Shown here: in pieces, positions 34,698-44,795 of the stretch | Layout: each line of letters starts with the position of its first letter | Numbering within the stretch: the first letter of the stretch is position 1 | Notes under the pieces: model-generated | The model's input: only the letters and a program-made list of their open reading frames with translations | Database searches by the model: none | Told to the model about the DNA's origin: nothing | Source of the DNA: Selenomonadaceae bacterium | Lineage (GTDB): Bacteria > Bacillota > Negativicutes > Selenomonadales > Selenomonadaceae | Assembly (NCBI GenBank): GCA_017614505.1 | Contig: JAGABT010000016.1 | Span: 434,001 to 498,000, forward strand | Reading direction: 5' to 3' | Length of the DNA: 64,000 bases | Program-made: the position numbers and the translations under genes

Positions 34698-36272
34698 CGC
34701 CGATTTCCCTTCAAAATTAATTTCATGCGACACGTCGTAGAGTTCGCAGTCCCTCACCAGCATTCCGAAAACTGACGAGGCGTTGACAACTACCGCGTCG
34801 GCGACCATGATTAGCCCTATTGCGTCCAGCGAAAATCCAAAATGATTCAGCAGCAGCGTTATGACCGCCACGATGCCGCCGTTGACTTTCGGCGAAAAAA
34901 TGCTGAGCTGTATCGCCAGAAACGCCAGCATCAGAATTTGCGAAACGGAAAGCGTGGCGTGCGAAAAATCCGCCGCGAAAAACGCATACGCAACCAGCGT
35001 GGCAACCGTCCCAGGCGCCAGCAGCGAGTGCGACAGCGGTATCCAGAAATCGCAAAGTTTTTCGTTCAGTTTCAAATCGTTTTTGCATATCTCGAAATTT
35101 TTCGCCATGGACGCCGAGCCGCTCAAAACCATGAACGCGATTATCAGCACCGGCGAAATTTTTCTGAGAAAATCCACCACGCTGACTTTGTATTTGAGCG
35201 CCAGCCGCGCCAGTAAAATTCCCGTTACGACCAGATACGTCGCGCAGCACGCCGCCACGATTCGCCAGACTTCAAAAATTTCTGCCGCCGTCACCGTCAA
35301 AATTAATTTCAGCTCAATGAAAAAAATCGCCAGCGGCAGGAGTTTCAGCACGAGTTCCATCATTTTGAACAGCAGAATTTTCGCCTCGTTGACGCAGACT
35401 TTCAGCGTCGAAACTTTGTCGCCCAGGATTATCATGCACGCGCTCAGCAGAATTGCGATTGTCACGACCTGCAGCACGTTGCCTTCCGCGAACGCCGCGA
35501 AAATGTTCGTCGGTATGAGCGTCGCCAGTAAATCCGCAACCGATACGATTGACGAATCTGCGTCGTTTTGGAGCGTCAGCACGGGAAAAAGCAGCACGCT
35601 GAAAAAAATCGTCGCGGAAATTATCAGCAGCATCATTTCCAGAAACCGCCGGACGATTTTCGTGCCAATTTCGCTGAGCGTGGAAATGTCCTCCATGACG
35701 CACACGCTCGACACGATTGATATGAAAATCAGCGGCAGGTTGACCGCCAGAATCAGGCTCATAATCATCTGGAACGTCGGCGTGATTATGCTTTCGAGGA
35801 AAAATTTTTGCGCGTCGGGCGGCAGGAAAAATCTGACTGGGACGGCGACGGCGAACGCCAGCAGAATCGAAATTGTGACGGAACCGCCTGGAATTTTGAT
35901 TGGCTTGCGCTCCCTGCGCGTGAAGGCGGTAATTTCGTTGACGCCGTTTTCGTAGCGGTAAATCGTGCCGGTGCCTTCGTAATTCAGCAAATTTCGCATA
36001 ACCGACGCCGGAATAATTGAATCTTCCGCCTTGAGCGGGTTGAAGGCGTCGCCGCGGACGCGAATTATAACTTTCGGCGAATTGAGCCAGTTGTTCGTGT
36101 AGACTTCAAAATTAAAATTTTCACCGGCGCCCAATTTTTCCTGCCAGCGCAACAAAGATTCTTCGAGCACAAGGCAAAGCTGGAGCCTGTCTTTCTGCGC
36201 GACGCCAGATTCATCGAAAAATTTTTCAATGTCGAGCATCGCGGCGTCAATATTCTGGTTGCTAAGTTTCAT
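34695..36272 (-). CDS. SDF-family symporter with N-terminal GHKL-like domain (intact paralogue)
   Basis: 525 residues. Residues 1-130 are soluble and resemble a degenerate RsbW-type ATPase fold (LCLVLEESLLRW as N-box-like helix, VRGDAFNPL as D-x-x-x-F-x-P loop). From about 145 there are eight or more helices with dicarboxylate/amino-acid:cation symporter features, including SGSASMAKNFEICKNDLKL (hairpin 1 plus helix 7 start). The NMDGT sodium-site motif is replaced by PLSHSLLAPGT. Substrate unknown; co-transcription with opp suggests amino acids from peptide salvage. ATG overlaps the stop of the preceding paralogue (ATGA). The C-terminus is altered by the mobile fragment. Confidence 0.75.
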   Translation of the reverse strand: MKLSNQNIDAAMLDIEKFFDESGVAQKDRLQLCLVLEESLLRWQEKLGAGENFNFEVYTNNWLNSPKVIIRVRGDAFNPLKAEDSIIPASVMRNLLNYEGTGTIYRYENGVNEITAFTRRERKPIKIPGGSVTISILLAFAVAVPVRFFLPPDAQKFFLESIITPTFQMIMSLILAVNLPLIFISIVSSVCVMEDISTLSEIGTKIVRRFLEMMLLIISATIFFSVLLFPVLTLQNDADSSIVSVADLLATLIPTNIFAAFAEGNVLQVVTIAILLSACMIILGDKVSTLKVCVNEAKILLFKMMELVLKLLPLAIFFIELKLILTVTAAEIFEVWRIVAACCATYLVVTGILLARLALKYKVSVVDFLRKISPVLIIAFMVLSGSASMAKNFEICKNDLKLNEKLCDFWIPLSHSLLAPGTVATLVAYAFFAADFSHATLSVSQILMLAFLAIQLSIFSPKVNGGIVAVITLLLNHFGFSLDAIGLIMVADAVVVNASSVFGMLVRDCELYDVSHEINFEGKSA

Positions 36273-37859
36273 TTTCCTTCAAAACTAACTTCGTGCGAAA
36301 CGTCAATCAAATCGCAGTCGCGGACAATCACCGTGATAACGCCGGAAAGATTCACCACGAAAATATCAGTTAAAGTCATGGGACCAATCGCCTCAAGCGG
36401 CAGACCAACCTGCGTCAGCATGAGCGTCATCGTCGCTATCATTCCGCCGTTGCCGCCCGTCGAGGAAATTGCGAACTGTATCGCCAGAAACGCGATTACC
36501 AAAATCTGCGCGAGTGAAATTTGAGCGCCGGCAAATTCCGCCGCGTAGAACGTGCAGATTATTATTCCGATAATCATCGGGATTGGGCAGAGCGCGTGCG
36601 ACAGCGGTATGTAAAATTCGCACAGGCTTTTGTCGATTTTGAGCACCTTCTCGCAGACTTCGATATTTTTCGGCATTGACGCGCTCCCGCTGCCCGTCGT
36701 GAACGAAATTAAAAATGCCGGCGAAAAAGCTTTTACCAGGTCGACTATTTTCAAATCGTACTTCAGCGAAGTCCGCAGCAGCGCCGCGAGGCTTATTACC
36801 GCGAACAAAATCCATTCCGCCGCCACGATTTTCCAAACGCCCGCTATCTGGTCGAAGGAACTCACCGCCGCCGTTTTTAAAATGCACAGGAAAATTATCA
36901 GCGGGATTAATTTCATGACCAGCCGCATTATCCGAAAAGCTATCTGCCGGAGGTTCGTAATCAAATTTCTGAAGTCCGCGACGCTTGAGCCCAGCGTTGT
37001 CGTGACAATTCCGATAATTAGCGCCAAAAATACGATTTGCAGAATGTTCCTGTCGAGGAACGGCGAGACGATGTTCTGCGGGATTATCGACAGAATCAGC
37101 TCGAGGATTTTTTTGCAGTTCCTCCGAATCGTCGGATAAAATTTCCCCACTGGAACTGAGTTTCACAACCGGAAAAAACAGCGCGCCGACCAGAATCGAC
37201 AGCACCGCCGTGGAAGACATAATCGCCAGAAATCTGCGCAGGATTTTCGAGCCGACTTCGTTCAGCATTGTCACATTTTCGACCGTGCAGATACTTGCGA
37301 TAACCGAAATGAAAATAAGCGGGATATTCACCGCGATAAGCACGCCGAGCAGTCTGTCGATAATCGGCGTTACCACCCCGTAAATCAGGGAATTTTGCAC
37401 AGCCGGCGGAATTTGGCGAAGAATAAAACTCGCCACAATCGCCAGCAGAATCGCCACTGTGATTGAGCCGCCTGGAATTTTTATTGGCTTGCGTTCTTCG
37501 ACAGCGAAGGCGGCAATTTCGTTGTAGCCGCTTTCGTAGCGGTAGACGGTACTGACTTTTTCGTAGTTCAGCAGATTTTTCATAATATCCGCCGGAATAA
37601 CCGCGTCGTCGTCAGCAGTTTCTTCGAGCGGATTGAAAGGCTTGCCCTTGACGCGGATTGTAATTTTGGGCGCGCTCAGAAATTTTCTGGTTGAAATTTT
37701 AAATTCGTGGTCGGCGCCGAAATTTTCCTGCCAGCGGAGCAAAGATTCTTCGAGCACGAGGCAAAGCTGGATTTTATCTTTTTGCGAAACTCCGGCGCCC
37801 TCAAAAAATTTTTCAATGCTGCGCATTACCGCTTCGATATTCTGGTGGCTGAGTTTCAT
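36269..37859 (-). pseudogene. Frameshifted SDF-family symporter with GHKL-like domain
   Basis: Paralogue of the preceding entry. The frame from ATG 37859 reads through the GHKL-like domain and the first helices, then leaves frame at a run of seven A (37108-37114 on the plus strand as T). The correct frame resumes (KILELILSIIPQNIVSPFLD) and runs to the TGA at 36269, ending VSHEVSFEGK like other family members. One A fewer restores about 530 continuous residues. It could be a true mutation, a phase-variable tract, slippage, or a base-calling error. ATG overlaps the oppD stop (ATGA), so the gene was built into the opp operon. Confidence 0.75.
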
Positions 37860-38899
37860 TTCAAGCTAGCCGCCTTTCGTGAACGCTCGATCCGTGCTTT
37901 GAGTTCCGGCGGCAGTTCGACGCGCGGCGCGTCTGGGTGCAGGAGCCACGTCGCCGCTGAATGCGTCTCGGTTATCTTGAACATTGGCGGTTCGGCGAGT
38001 TCATCGATTTTCATTGCGAACTGGTTTCGCGCGGCAAATGCGTCGCCCTTCGGTTCGTGCAGAAGATTCGGCGGACTGCCTGGGATTGAGTACAGCCGGT
38101 CGTCGTCAGTTTCCAAATCCGGCATCGCGCTGAGCAAGCCCCACGTGTAAGGGTGGCGCGGGTCGTAGAAAATTTCGTCGACGGTGCCGGTCTCAATAAT
38201 TTTTCCGGCGTACATGACGTTGACGAAATCCGCAACCTTCGCCACAACGCCCAAATCGTGCGTGATATAAATTACCGACAAGCCCATTTTCCGCTGGATG
38301 TCGCTGATTAAATCCAGAATGCGCGCCTGAATCGTCACGTCAAGCGCAGTGGTCGGCTCGTCGCAGATTAAAATTTTCGGCTCGCAGGAAAGGGCGATAG
38401 CGATAACGACGCGCTGGCGCATACCGCCGCTGAGCTGGTGCGGGTAATTTTTCATACGCCTTTCCGCGTCGACGATACCAACCAGATTCATCAGCTCAAG
38501 CGCTTTTTTCTCGGCGTCAGCTTTGGAAATTTCCGTGTGCAGGAGCATACCCTCGGTTATCTGCGCGCCAATCGTCATGGTCGGGTCGAGGCTGGTCATC
38601 GGGTCCTGAAAAACCATAGAAATTTGCTGCCCGTTAATTTTCTGGCGCAAATCTTTCCTGCTCATAGTCAGCAGGTCAACGCCGTCATAAATAATTTTGC
38701 CGCTGTTAATGACGCTGTTGCTGTCGAGGAGACCGGCGACGGCTTTCATGGTAACGGATTTGCCGGAGCCGCTCTCGCCAACCAGCGCGACAGTTTTCCC
38801 GCGCGGCAGAACTAAATCGACGCCGCGAATCGCGTGAATTTTTCCGGCGTTCGTGCGAAATGTTATGTCGAGATTTTCAATCGTTAAAATGTTTTCCAT
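37856..38899 (-). CDS. oppD: Oligopeptide ABC transporter ATPase, OppD type
   Basis: 347 residues. Walker [25 protein letters not shown], signature [15 protein letters not shown], Walker [10 protein letters not shown], and a C-terminal peptide-importer tail ([17 protein letters not shown]) with the region after it carrying only scattered Cys. It works with OppF, OppB and OppC. ATG overlaps the oppC stop by one base. Confidence 0.93.
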   Translation of the reverse strand: MENILTIENLDITFRTNAGKIHAIRGVDLVLPRGKTVALVGESGSGKSVTMKAVAGLLDSNSVINSGKIIYDGVDLLTMSRKDLRQKINGQQISMVFQDPMTSLDPTMTIGAQITEGMLLHTEISKADAEKKALELMNLVGIVDAERRMKNYPHQLSGGMRQRVVIAIALSCEPKILICDEPTTALDVTIQARILDLISDIQRKMGLSVIYITHDLGVVAKVADFVNVMYAGKIIETGTVDEIFYDPRHPYTWGLLSAMPDLETDDDRLYSIPGSPPNLLHEPKGDAFAARNQFAMKIDELAEPPMFKITETHSAATWLLHPDAPRVELPPELKARIERSRKAASLK

Positions 38900-39888
38900 T
38901 ACATATCCTCAAGCTTGGGCGCCAGCGCTTCTCTGAATCCGTCGCCAATCAAGTTGAATCCGAGCATCAAAATCGCCAGCACGGTTATCGGCGGCAGGAT
39001 TTGGTACGGCAGAATCGTGATATTGTTGAACCCCGCCTCAATCAGCGAGCCAACTGAACACTGCGGCAGGACTATTCCTACGCCGACGAATGACAGAAAC
39101 GCCTCGGTGAAAATCGCCGTCGGGATTGAGAACATGACCTGCGTTATCACTGGTCCAATCGTGTTCGGCAGAATCTGCTTAAAGATTATGTGGAAACTGC
39201 CAGCACCGAGCGTCCGGCTTGCCAGTACGTATTCGCGCTCCTTCAGCTTGAGACATTCCGCGCGCGCAATTTTGCTCATGCCAATCCATTCCGTTATCAG
39301 CAGCGAGGCGATAACCAGCCCGATGCCCTTGTCCATGAAAATCGCCAGAATCGAAATGATAACCAGCGTCGGAATTGAGCCGGCAACTTCGATAAACCGC
39401 TGAAGGACGTTATCGACGCGCCCGCCGAAAAAGCCGGAGATTAATCCGTAGCTCGTGCCGATTATCATATCGATAAAAATCGTGACGAAGGCGATAATCA
39501 GCGAAACGCGCGCGCCCTGCCAGGTTCGCGTCCACAAATCGCGTCCCAAATCGTCCGTGCCGAAAATGAAAGTCCTGTCCGCAAACAGACCTTCACCGCC
39601 ACCGGCGAACTGAGGCGCCAGACTTTTGGCAACAATTTCCTTACCGGCGGCGTCGTTCACCGAAACAATTTCGTCGTAGGCGTAGGAACTGAAAACCGGC
39701 GCGAATACCGCGAAAAGAATTATCACGCTGACGAGAACCACGCCAGTCATGGCGAATCTGTTCCGCGCGAAATGAATCGCAACGCCCTTCCAGTAGCCCT
39801 GCGACGCAAAATTTTTATCGACGTTAATATCCCGCTCGGCAATGAACTCAAAATCGCCTTCGCGCGGCGTGTAAATTTTCTCCGCCAC
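38899..39888 (-). CDS. oppC: Oligopeptide ABC transporter permease, OppC type
   Basis: 329 residues. Long cytosolic N-terminus, first helix at about 50-72, a periplasmic loop, then five helices with the permease EAA-like loop in REYVLASRTLGAGSFHIIFKQ. The C-terminus LNLIGDGFREALAPKLED-like ending is typical of OppC/DppC. The start overlaps the oppB stop by one base. Confidence 0.93.
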   Translation of the reverse strand: MAEKIYTPREGDFEFIAERDINVDKNFASQGYWKGVAIHFARNRFAMTGVVLVSVIILFAVFAPVFSSYAYDEIVSVNDAAGKEIVAKSLAPQFAGGGEGLFADRTFIFGTDDLGRDLWTRTWQGARVSLIIAFVTIFIDMIIGTSYGLISGFFGGRVDNVLQRFIEVAGSIPTLVIISILAIFMDKGIGLVIASLLITEWIGMSKIARAECLKLKEREYVLASRTLGAGSFHIIFKQILPNTIGPVITQVMFSIPTAIFTEAFLSFVGVGIVLPQCSVGSLIEAGFNNITILPYQILPPITVLAILMLGFNLIGDGFREALAPKLEDM

Positions 39889-40832
39889 TACGCCGCCTCC
39901 TTAGCCGAAAGTCTGATTCGCGGATCGATTATCCCGTACAGAATGTCCAGCAGCAGCATTACGCCAATGTACATCGACGAGAAAACTATTCCCAGCGCCA
40001 GCACGTAATTATAATCCACGCCCTCGCCCGCTATCGCGTCCACCATTAATTTTCCGACGCCGTTCACGCCGTAGATTTTTTCCATAACCATTGCGCCCGT
40101 CATCAGGTCCACGACCAGCGGCGCGATAACCGTCACGATTGGTATCAGCGCATTCCGCAGCACGTGCCGCCGCATAAGTTCAAAGCCGTACAAGCCCTTC
40201 GACTCCGCCAGCTTCACGTAGTCGCTGTTCATAACTTCAACCATTTCGTTTCGCGTGAACCGTGAGACCGTCGAAATTGTGAACAGGCTCAAAGACAGCG
40301 CTGGCATTATCGACGAAAATAAAAACCGCGACGGGTCGAAGAAGTACGGGAAGAACGGAATTTTGTACGCGAAAAAATACTGCAGGAATATCATGAAGAC
40401 GTAGGACGGTATGCACACGCCGAGGATTGAAAGCACTGTGCAGAATCCGTCCAGAAATTTTCCGCGGTTGAGCGCCGCCACAATTCCAATCAGCAATCCG
40501 ACCGCCGTCCCAAATAAAATCGACAGCACGCCAATCTTGAACGAATTTTCCAGACACGCCAGCATTATCGGCTTTATCGGCGCGCCGTTGTAAAGCGAAG
40601 TCCCGTTGCCGAAATTTCCGCCCGCCAGCATTTTCATGTAGTTTGCGAACTGCACCAGTATCGGTTTGTCCAATCCCAGCTCCGCGCGTTTCTGCAAAAT
40701 CATTTCCGCGCTCATTCGCTCCACGGGGAACGGGTTGCCTGGCATGATTCTTATCAGCACGAACAGCACGAAAATTATCACGAACAGCGTCAGCGCCGCC
40801 ATTAAAATACGTTTCGCTATGTATTTCGTCAC
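39888..40832 (-). CDS. oppB: Oligopeptide ABC transporter permease, OppB type
   Basis: 314 residues with six helices, N-terminal MTKYIAKRILMAALTLFVII and the EAA loop DYVKLAESKGLYGFELMRRH. GTG start at 40832, 15 bases after the stop of the second binding protein. Forms the translocation pore with OppC. Confidence 0.93.
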   Translation of the reverse strand: MTKYIAKRILMAALTLFVIIFVLFVLIRIMPGNPFPVERMSAEMILQKRAELGLDKPILVQFANYMKMLAGGNFGNGTSLYNGAPIKPIMLACLENSFKIGVLSILFGTAVGLLIGIVAALNRGKFLDGFCTVLSILGVCIPSYVFMIFLQYFFAYKIPFFPYFFDPSRFLFSSIMPALSLSLFTISTVSRFTRNEMVEVMNSDYVKLAESKGLYGFELMRRHVLRNALIPIVTVIAPLVVDLMTGAMVMEKIYGVNGVGKLMVDAIAGEGVDYNYVLALGIVFSSMYIGVMLLLDILYGIIDPRIRLSAKEAA

Positions 40833-40847
40833 GAAATTTCCAACTTC

Positions 40848-42476
40848 CTATTTCATTGTAGCATTTTTAAACACGCGCGGCAGGTTCATCGCGTTGAACT
40901 CTATCCCCTGCACGCCGTCCGCAATTAAAATCGTCTGGCTTGAAAAGTACAGCGGCGCGATAGCGGCTTCCCGCATGACAATTCCTTCCGCCTCGTGCAG
41001 CGCCGCCCAATAATCTGCGTAGTTCGAATAGGTGCCGTTCATGCAGCCTTTGATAATTTCGTCGTAGCGCGCGTTGCTCCAAAGCCCGAAATTATTCGCG
41101 TTGCCGGTTTCCCAGAGCGTCAGGTAAGTCGTTGGGTCCGCGTAATCTGGACTCCAGGCGTCAAGCACAATATCAAAATCCTGCTTTTCGGATTTTTCAA
41201 AGCGGGTTGCCGTCTTCACAGGCTGAAGATTTATCGTAACGCCTGGCAAATTTTCTTCGAGCTGAATCTTGAGCGTCTTCGCGACGTTTATGAGTGTATC
41301 GCCGGAGTCGCGGGAGTAAAGCAAACCGAGTTCAAAATTTTCTGCGCCGAGTTCGCTTTTCGCCAGCTCAAGATGAACGCGAGCTTTGTCAATGTCGAAG
41401 TTGACGTACTCAGCAAATCTTGTCTGGTCAGCGGAAAAATCTTCGCCGGTGATTTTGTTGAAAGTGAAATTCGGGCGAACAGCGGTATACGCGGGCTGGG
41501 AGCCGTCCATAATGCACTCGTTGACAAGAGATTCGCGGTCGATGGCGTGCGTTATCGCAAGGCGCAGATTCTGATTCGCCAGATTTTCATTTCTGGTATT
41601 GAACGCCAGAAAATTCATATGACCGACGTTGGCAGTGATAAGATTTTTTGCCAGCGATTTATTGTCACGGACGTTTTGAACGTATTCGCCGGAAATTTTG
41701 ACAACTTTAAGCGTGCCGCTTGTGAAGTCGGTAAGCGCTTCATTCGGCGCATGGACAACTCGATAATTCAGCCCGTCAAGGTGAACATTGGCGGCGTCCC
41801 AGTAGCTTTCGTTTTTCCTGAGGCGGATATTGTCGGTGCCTGGCTGATAATCTTCGAGCACAAAGACGCCGTTCGACAGGAAAGTTTCCGGCGTTTTAGC
41901 GTAAGTTCCGGCGTCGAGGCTGTTGTAAAATTGTTCGTTGACTGGGTAGAAAATGTGGAGCGGCACCAGCGACAGGAAAAATGGCACGGGCGATTCAAGC
42001 TCAACGACGAGCGTTTTGGAATCCGGCGCGCTTACGCCCAAAGTTACCGGCGAACTTTTGTGGCTGATAATCGCAGCAGCATTTTTAATGTTCGCAATGT
42101 CGCTGAACAGGTAGGCGTAATCGTTGGCGTCATTGCAGACGCGCCGCCACGCAAAGACAAAATCGCCAGCAGTCACGTCGTCGCCGTTCGACCATTTGGC
42201 GTCGCGCAGGTGGAACGTGTAAGTTTTGCCGTCCTCAGAAATGTCGTAACTCTCAGCCAGCGCGGGAACAATTTTGCCGTCCTTGCCCAGCCGCAGGAGT
42301 CCTTCGACGCAATTCCCCAGCACTTCCATCGAAGTGGTATCCACAATGTAACTGCTGTCCATCGAAATAACGGGGCGTTCAAGCATTACCGGCAGATAAT
42401 TTCCGCCTTTAGATTTTTCGGCGCAGCCTGCCGACAGGAAAGTTACCAGTGCGAGCAAGACTAATAATTTCCTCAT
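40848..42476 (-). CDS. oppA: Oligopeptide-binding lipoprotein, OppA type (second copy)
   Basis: 542 residues. Lipobox FLSAGC near residue 18. SBP family 5 features: LAESYDISEDGKTYTFHLRD, the TAGDFVFAWRR motif, AITHAIDRESLVNECIMDG, and the C-terminal ADPTTYLTLWETGN. It delivers peptides to OppBC. 10 bases after the first copy; about half the residues appear shared between the two copies by eye, suggesting different peptide preferences. Confidence 0.92.
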   Translation of the reverse strand: MRKLLVLLALVTFLSAGCAEKSKGGNYLPVMLERPVISMDSSYIVDTTSMEVLGNCVEGLLRLGKDGKIVPALAESYDISEDGKTYTFHLRDAKWSNGDDVTAGDFVFAWRRVCNDANDYAYLFSDIANIKNAAAIISHKSSPVTLGVSAPDSKTLVVELESPVPFFLSLVPLHIFYPVNEQFYNSLDAGTYAKTPETFLSNGVFVLEDYQPGTDNIRLRKNESYWDAANVHLDGLNYRVVHAPNEALTDFTSGTLKVVKISGEYVQNVRDNKSLAKNLITANVGHMNFLAFNTRNENLANQNLRLAITHAIDRESLVNECIMDGSQPAYTAVRPNFTFNKITGEDFSADQTRFAEYVNFDIDKARVHLELAKSELGAENFELGLLYSRDSGDTLINVAKTLKIQLEENLPGVTINLQPVKTATRFEKSEKQDFDIVLDAWSPDYADPTTYLTLWETGNANNFGLWSNARYDEIIKGCMNGTYSNYADYWAALHEAEGIVMREAAIAPLYFSSQTILIADGVQGIEFNAMNLPRVFKNATMK

Positions 42477-42486
42477 TCATAGCGCC

Positions 42487-44133
42487 TCAGTTCATTTTGG
42501 CGGATTTGAAGACGCGTTCGAGCGCCACAGAATGAAATTCGACGCCGGTAAGACTGGGCGAAATCAAAACTGCGCTGGCGTTGGTGTAGAGCGGGGCGAT
42601 AACGGCGTTGTCGAGCAGAATTTTTTCAGCGTCGTACATTGCGTTCCAGCGGGCGTCATAATCTTCAGCCAGCGCGCCGGTCGTGCAGTCATTTATAATT
42701 CTGTCGTATTCAGGGTTGCTCCAGTGCTCAGCAATTTCGCAGCCTTCGGTTGTCCACAGGTTGAAAAAGCTCATCGGGTCGTTGTAATCCGGCGCCCAGT
42801 TCGTCAGAGCAATGTCGTAGTTGTTGCTGGTAACGTTGGTGAGGTATTCCGCCTTAGGCATTGGCTGAAGGTTAATCGTGACGCCGTGCAGATTTTCTTC
42901 GACCTGGGATTTAATCGCCTGCGCGACTTTGACAACGGTATCGCCGCCGTCGTTGGCGTAAATCAGATTCAGCGCGAAAGCGTCAGTGCCGAGCTCGGAT
43001 TTGGCAGTTTCCAAAAACTGGCGGGCGCGTTCGATATTGAAGCCGATAACGTCGGAGAACTGATTCTGGTTGGTGGCAAAATATGTGCCGGTCTTAGCGT
43101 TGGGCGCGAAGTTGAGCGGAAGAGCGGTGTAAGTCGCGCGGGAGCCGTTCATGACGTAGTTGCCGACGAGGGATTCACGGTCAATGGCGTTGGAAATTGC
43201 AAGGCGCAGGTTGACATTGGCGAGCGCACCGGCGTGGTGATTTTTCGGGTCCTGATTGAACGAAAGGTACTGGAGCAGGCCGGTAAGATGAATGTGCAGA
43301 TTCTTGGAGAGTTCGGCATCTTCCTGCGTGTGCTTAACCTGGTTGCCGCTGATTGTTACGAGGTTGAGCGTGCCGTTTTTGAAAGCGGTCAGCGCGTTGT
43401 CGGAGGAAGTCACGACCTGATACTGGAAATTGTCCAGCGCGATTTTTTCAGCGTTCCAGTAGGAAGAATTTTTTTCCAGCTGAATGTTGGCGGCGCCAGG
43501 CAGATAGTTGGTGAGCTTGAAGGCGCCGTTCGACAGGAAAGTTTCGGGCGCAGTGCCGTAAGTGCCGGCGTCGAGGCTGGTGTAGAATTTTTCGTTGATA
43601 GGGTAGAAAGTCGGGAAGACCATGAGCGACGGGAAAAAGACGACCGGCGCGTCGAGTTCAACCACGAGCGTTTTAGCGTCCGGCGCGGATACGCCCAAAG
43701 TTGCGGGGTCGGCGCCCTTAATTACGGCGTCAGCATTTTTTATGCAGGCAGCGGTATTGCCGAAAATGTAGGCGTACTCATTGGCGCTGTGGCAGTGGCG
43801 GCGCCACGCGAATACGAAATCTTCAGCAGTAACGTCGTCGCCATTCGCCCATTTGGCGTCGCGCAGGTGGAAGGTGTAGGTTTTGCCGTCCGCCGAAACG
43901 TCGTAGCTTTCAGCGAGCGCCGGAATGGCGTTGCCGTTAGCGTCGAGCTGCATTAAGCCATCGATACAGTCAGCGATAACTTCAAACGAAGCTAAATCCG
44001 TCGCCTGTGAAGAGTCCAGCGAAACGACGTTCGAGCCCAGCATTATACTCGTTTTCCCGTCATTCGAGCTGCCGCCGCAGCCTGTCACTAGGAACATTGC
44101 CAGCATTAAAGCCAGTGCGAAAATTTTTTTCAT
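42487..44133 (-). CDS. oppA: Oligopeptide-binding lipoprotein, OppA type (first copy)
   Basis: 548 residues. Lipobox FLVTGC, then the same SBP family 5 layout (LAESYDVSADGKTYTFHLRD, AISNAIDRESLVGNYVMNG). AAAGGAG precedes the ATG, which overlaps the M15 peptidase stop (ATGA). The tandem pair and the leading peptidase suggest import of wall-derived peptides, which is inference. Confidence 0.92.
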   Translation of the reverse strand: MKKIFALALMLAMFLVTGCGGSSNDGKTSIMLGSNVVSLDSSQATDLASFEVIADCIDGLMQLDANGNAIPALAESYDVSADGKTYTFHLRDAKWANGDDVTAEDFVFAWRRHCHSANEYAYIFGNTAACIKNADAVIKGADPATLGVSAPDAKTLVVELDAPVVFFPSLMVFPTFYPINEKFYTSLDAGTYGTAPETFLSNGAFKLTNYLPGAANIQLEKNSSYWNAEKIALDNFQYQVVTSSDNALTAFKNGTLNLVTISGNQVKHTQEDAELSKNLHIHLTGLLQYLSFNQDPKNHHAGALANVNLRLAISNAIDRESLVGNYVMNGSRATYTALPLNFAPNAKTGTYFATNQNQFSDVIGFNIERARQFLETAKSELGTDAFALNLIYANDGGDTVVKVAQAIKSQVEENLHGVTINLQPMPKAEYLTNVTSNNYDIALTNWAPDYNDPMSFFNLWTTEGCEIAEHWSNPEYDRIINDCTTGALAEDYDARWNAMYDAEKILLDNAVIAPLYTNASAVLISPSLTGVEFHSVALERVFKSAKMN

Positions 44134-44723
44134 TGTGATTCTCCTTTAAAAAAATGCTGATAATCCAGCGCGTCGTCCCAGCAGTTTCCTCCCCACTGAA
44201 ATCCGCGTTCGGCGAAAAGTTTATGGCACAAATCGCCTTCAACAATCTTGTAGGGAAAATCCTTCGCGCGGTCTTCAAATTCGACGCCATTCGCCGGCTC
44301 AATGCTTTTCACGCCGTCCACGAACTTTATGTACGGATTGTAGCGCGGGTTAATGTCAACCGCCATGCCGTAGCCGTGCCGCGAAATTCTTGTAGTGTGC
44401 GACACGAATCTGAAGTTGAAGCACGAAGAATTATTGTCGCGCATCGAAAGTTCATCGTCGGCGCCGTACTCGTCAATCAGCCGGATTTTCTCAATCGGAT
44501 AAGCCGCCGCGTAGAGCGCGCTGAAAATCTCAATCAGCTCGCCGGCAATTTCGGCGTTGCAAATCATTTCGCCGGTCAGAATTTTTCCGTCCAAATCCCT
44601 GTGCAGAAGTTTAAGATAGCGCAAATCTTCGCGCGGAACAGTGCAGTCGGCGCGGTAGGACTTGCCGCGAATCCGAGCAAAAATCTCGTCGCTGATTTCA
44701 AAAATGCCAAAACCGTCACTCAA
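44130..44723 (-). CDS. M15-family D-Ala-D-Ala / L-Ala-D-Glu type peptidase
   Basis: 197 residues. Zn-site motifs of M15: SRHGYGMAVDINPRYNPY (His and Asp ligands) and GGNCWDDALDYQHF (catalytic Asp/His region). It would cleave peptidoglycan stem peptides. There is no clear signal peptide from this start. TTG 44723, 9 bases after AGGAG. First gene of the opp operon, which suggests that it trims muropeptides for or after uptake. Confidence 0.85.
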   Translation of the reverse strand: MSDGFGIFEISDEIFARIRGKSYRADCTVPREDLRYLKLLHRDLDGKILTGEMICNAEIAGELIEIFSALYAAAYPIEKIRLIDEYGADDELSMRDNNSSCFNFRFVSHTTRISRHGYGMAVDINPRYNPYIKFVDGVKSIEPANGVEFEDRAKDFPYKIVEGDLCHKLFAERGFQWGGNCWDDALDYQHFFKGESQ

Positions 44724-44749
44724 TAAACTCAGCTCCTATGAAAAATTTC

Positions 44750-44758
44750 TGATATAAT
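44750..44758 (+). promoter_or_regulatory. Extended -10 promoter of the beta-lactamase-family gene
   Basis: TGATATAAT, TATAAT at 44753-44758, 38 bases before the ATG. No convincing -35. The 72-base divergent gap must also hold the promoter of the opp operon, which I cannot place. Confidence 0.5.
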
Positions 44759-44795
44759 ACCAGCTGGCAAAAATAAAATCAAGGAGCGTGTTAAA

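Noticed and set aside
40995..43956. Two plus-strand frames of about 480 codons opposite the oppA genes
   Set aside because: Both mirror the binding-protein genes in the complementary frame; Val/Phe/Arg-rich shadow proteins.
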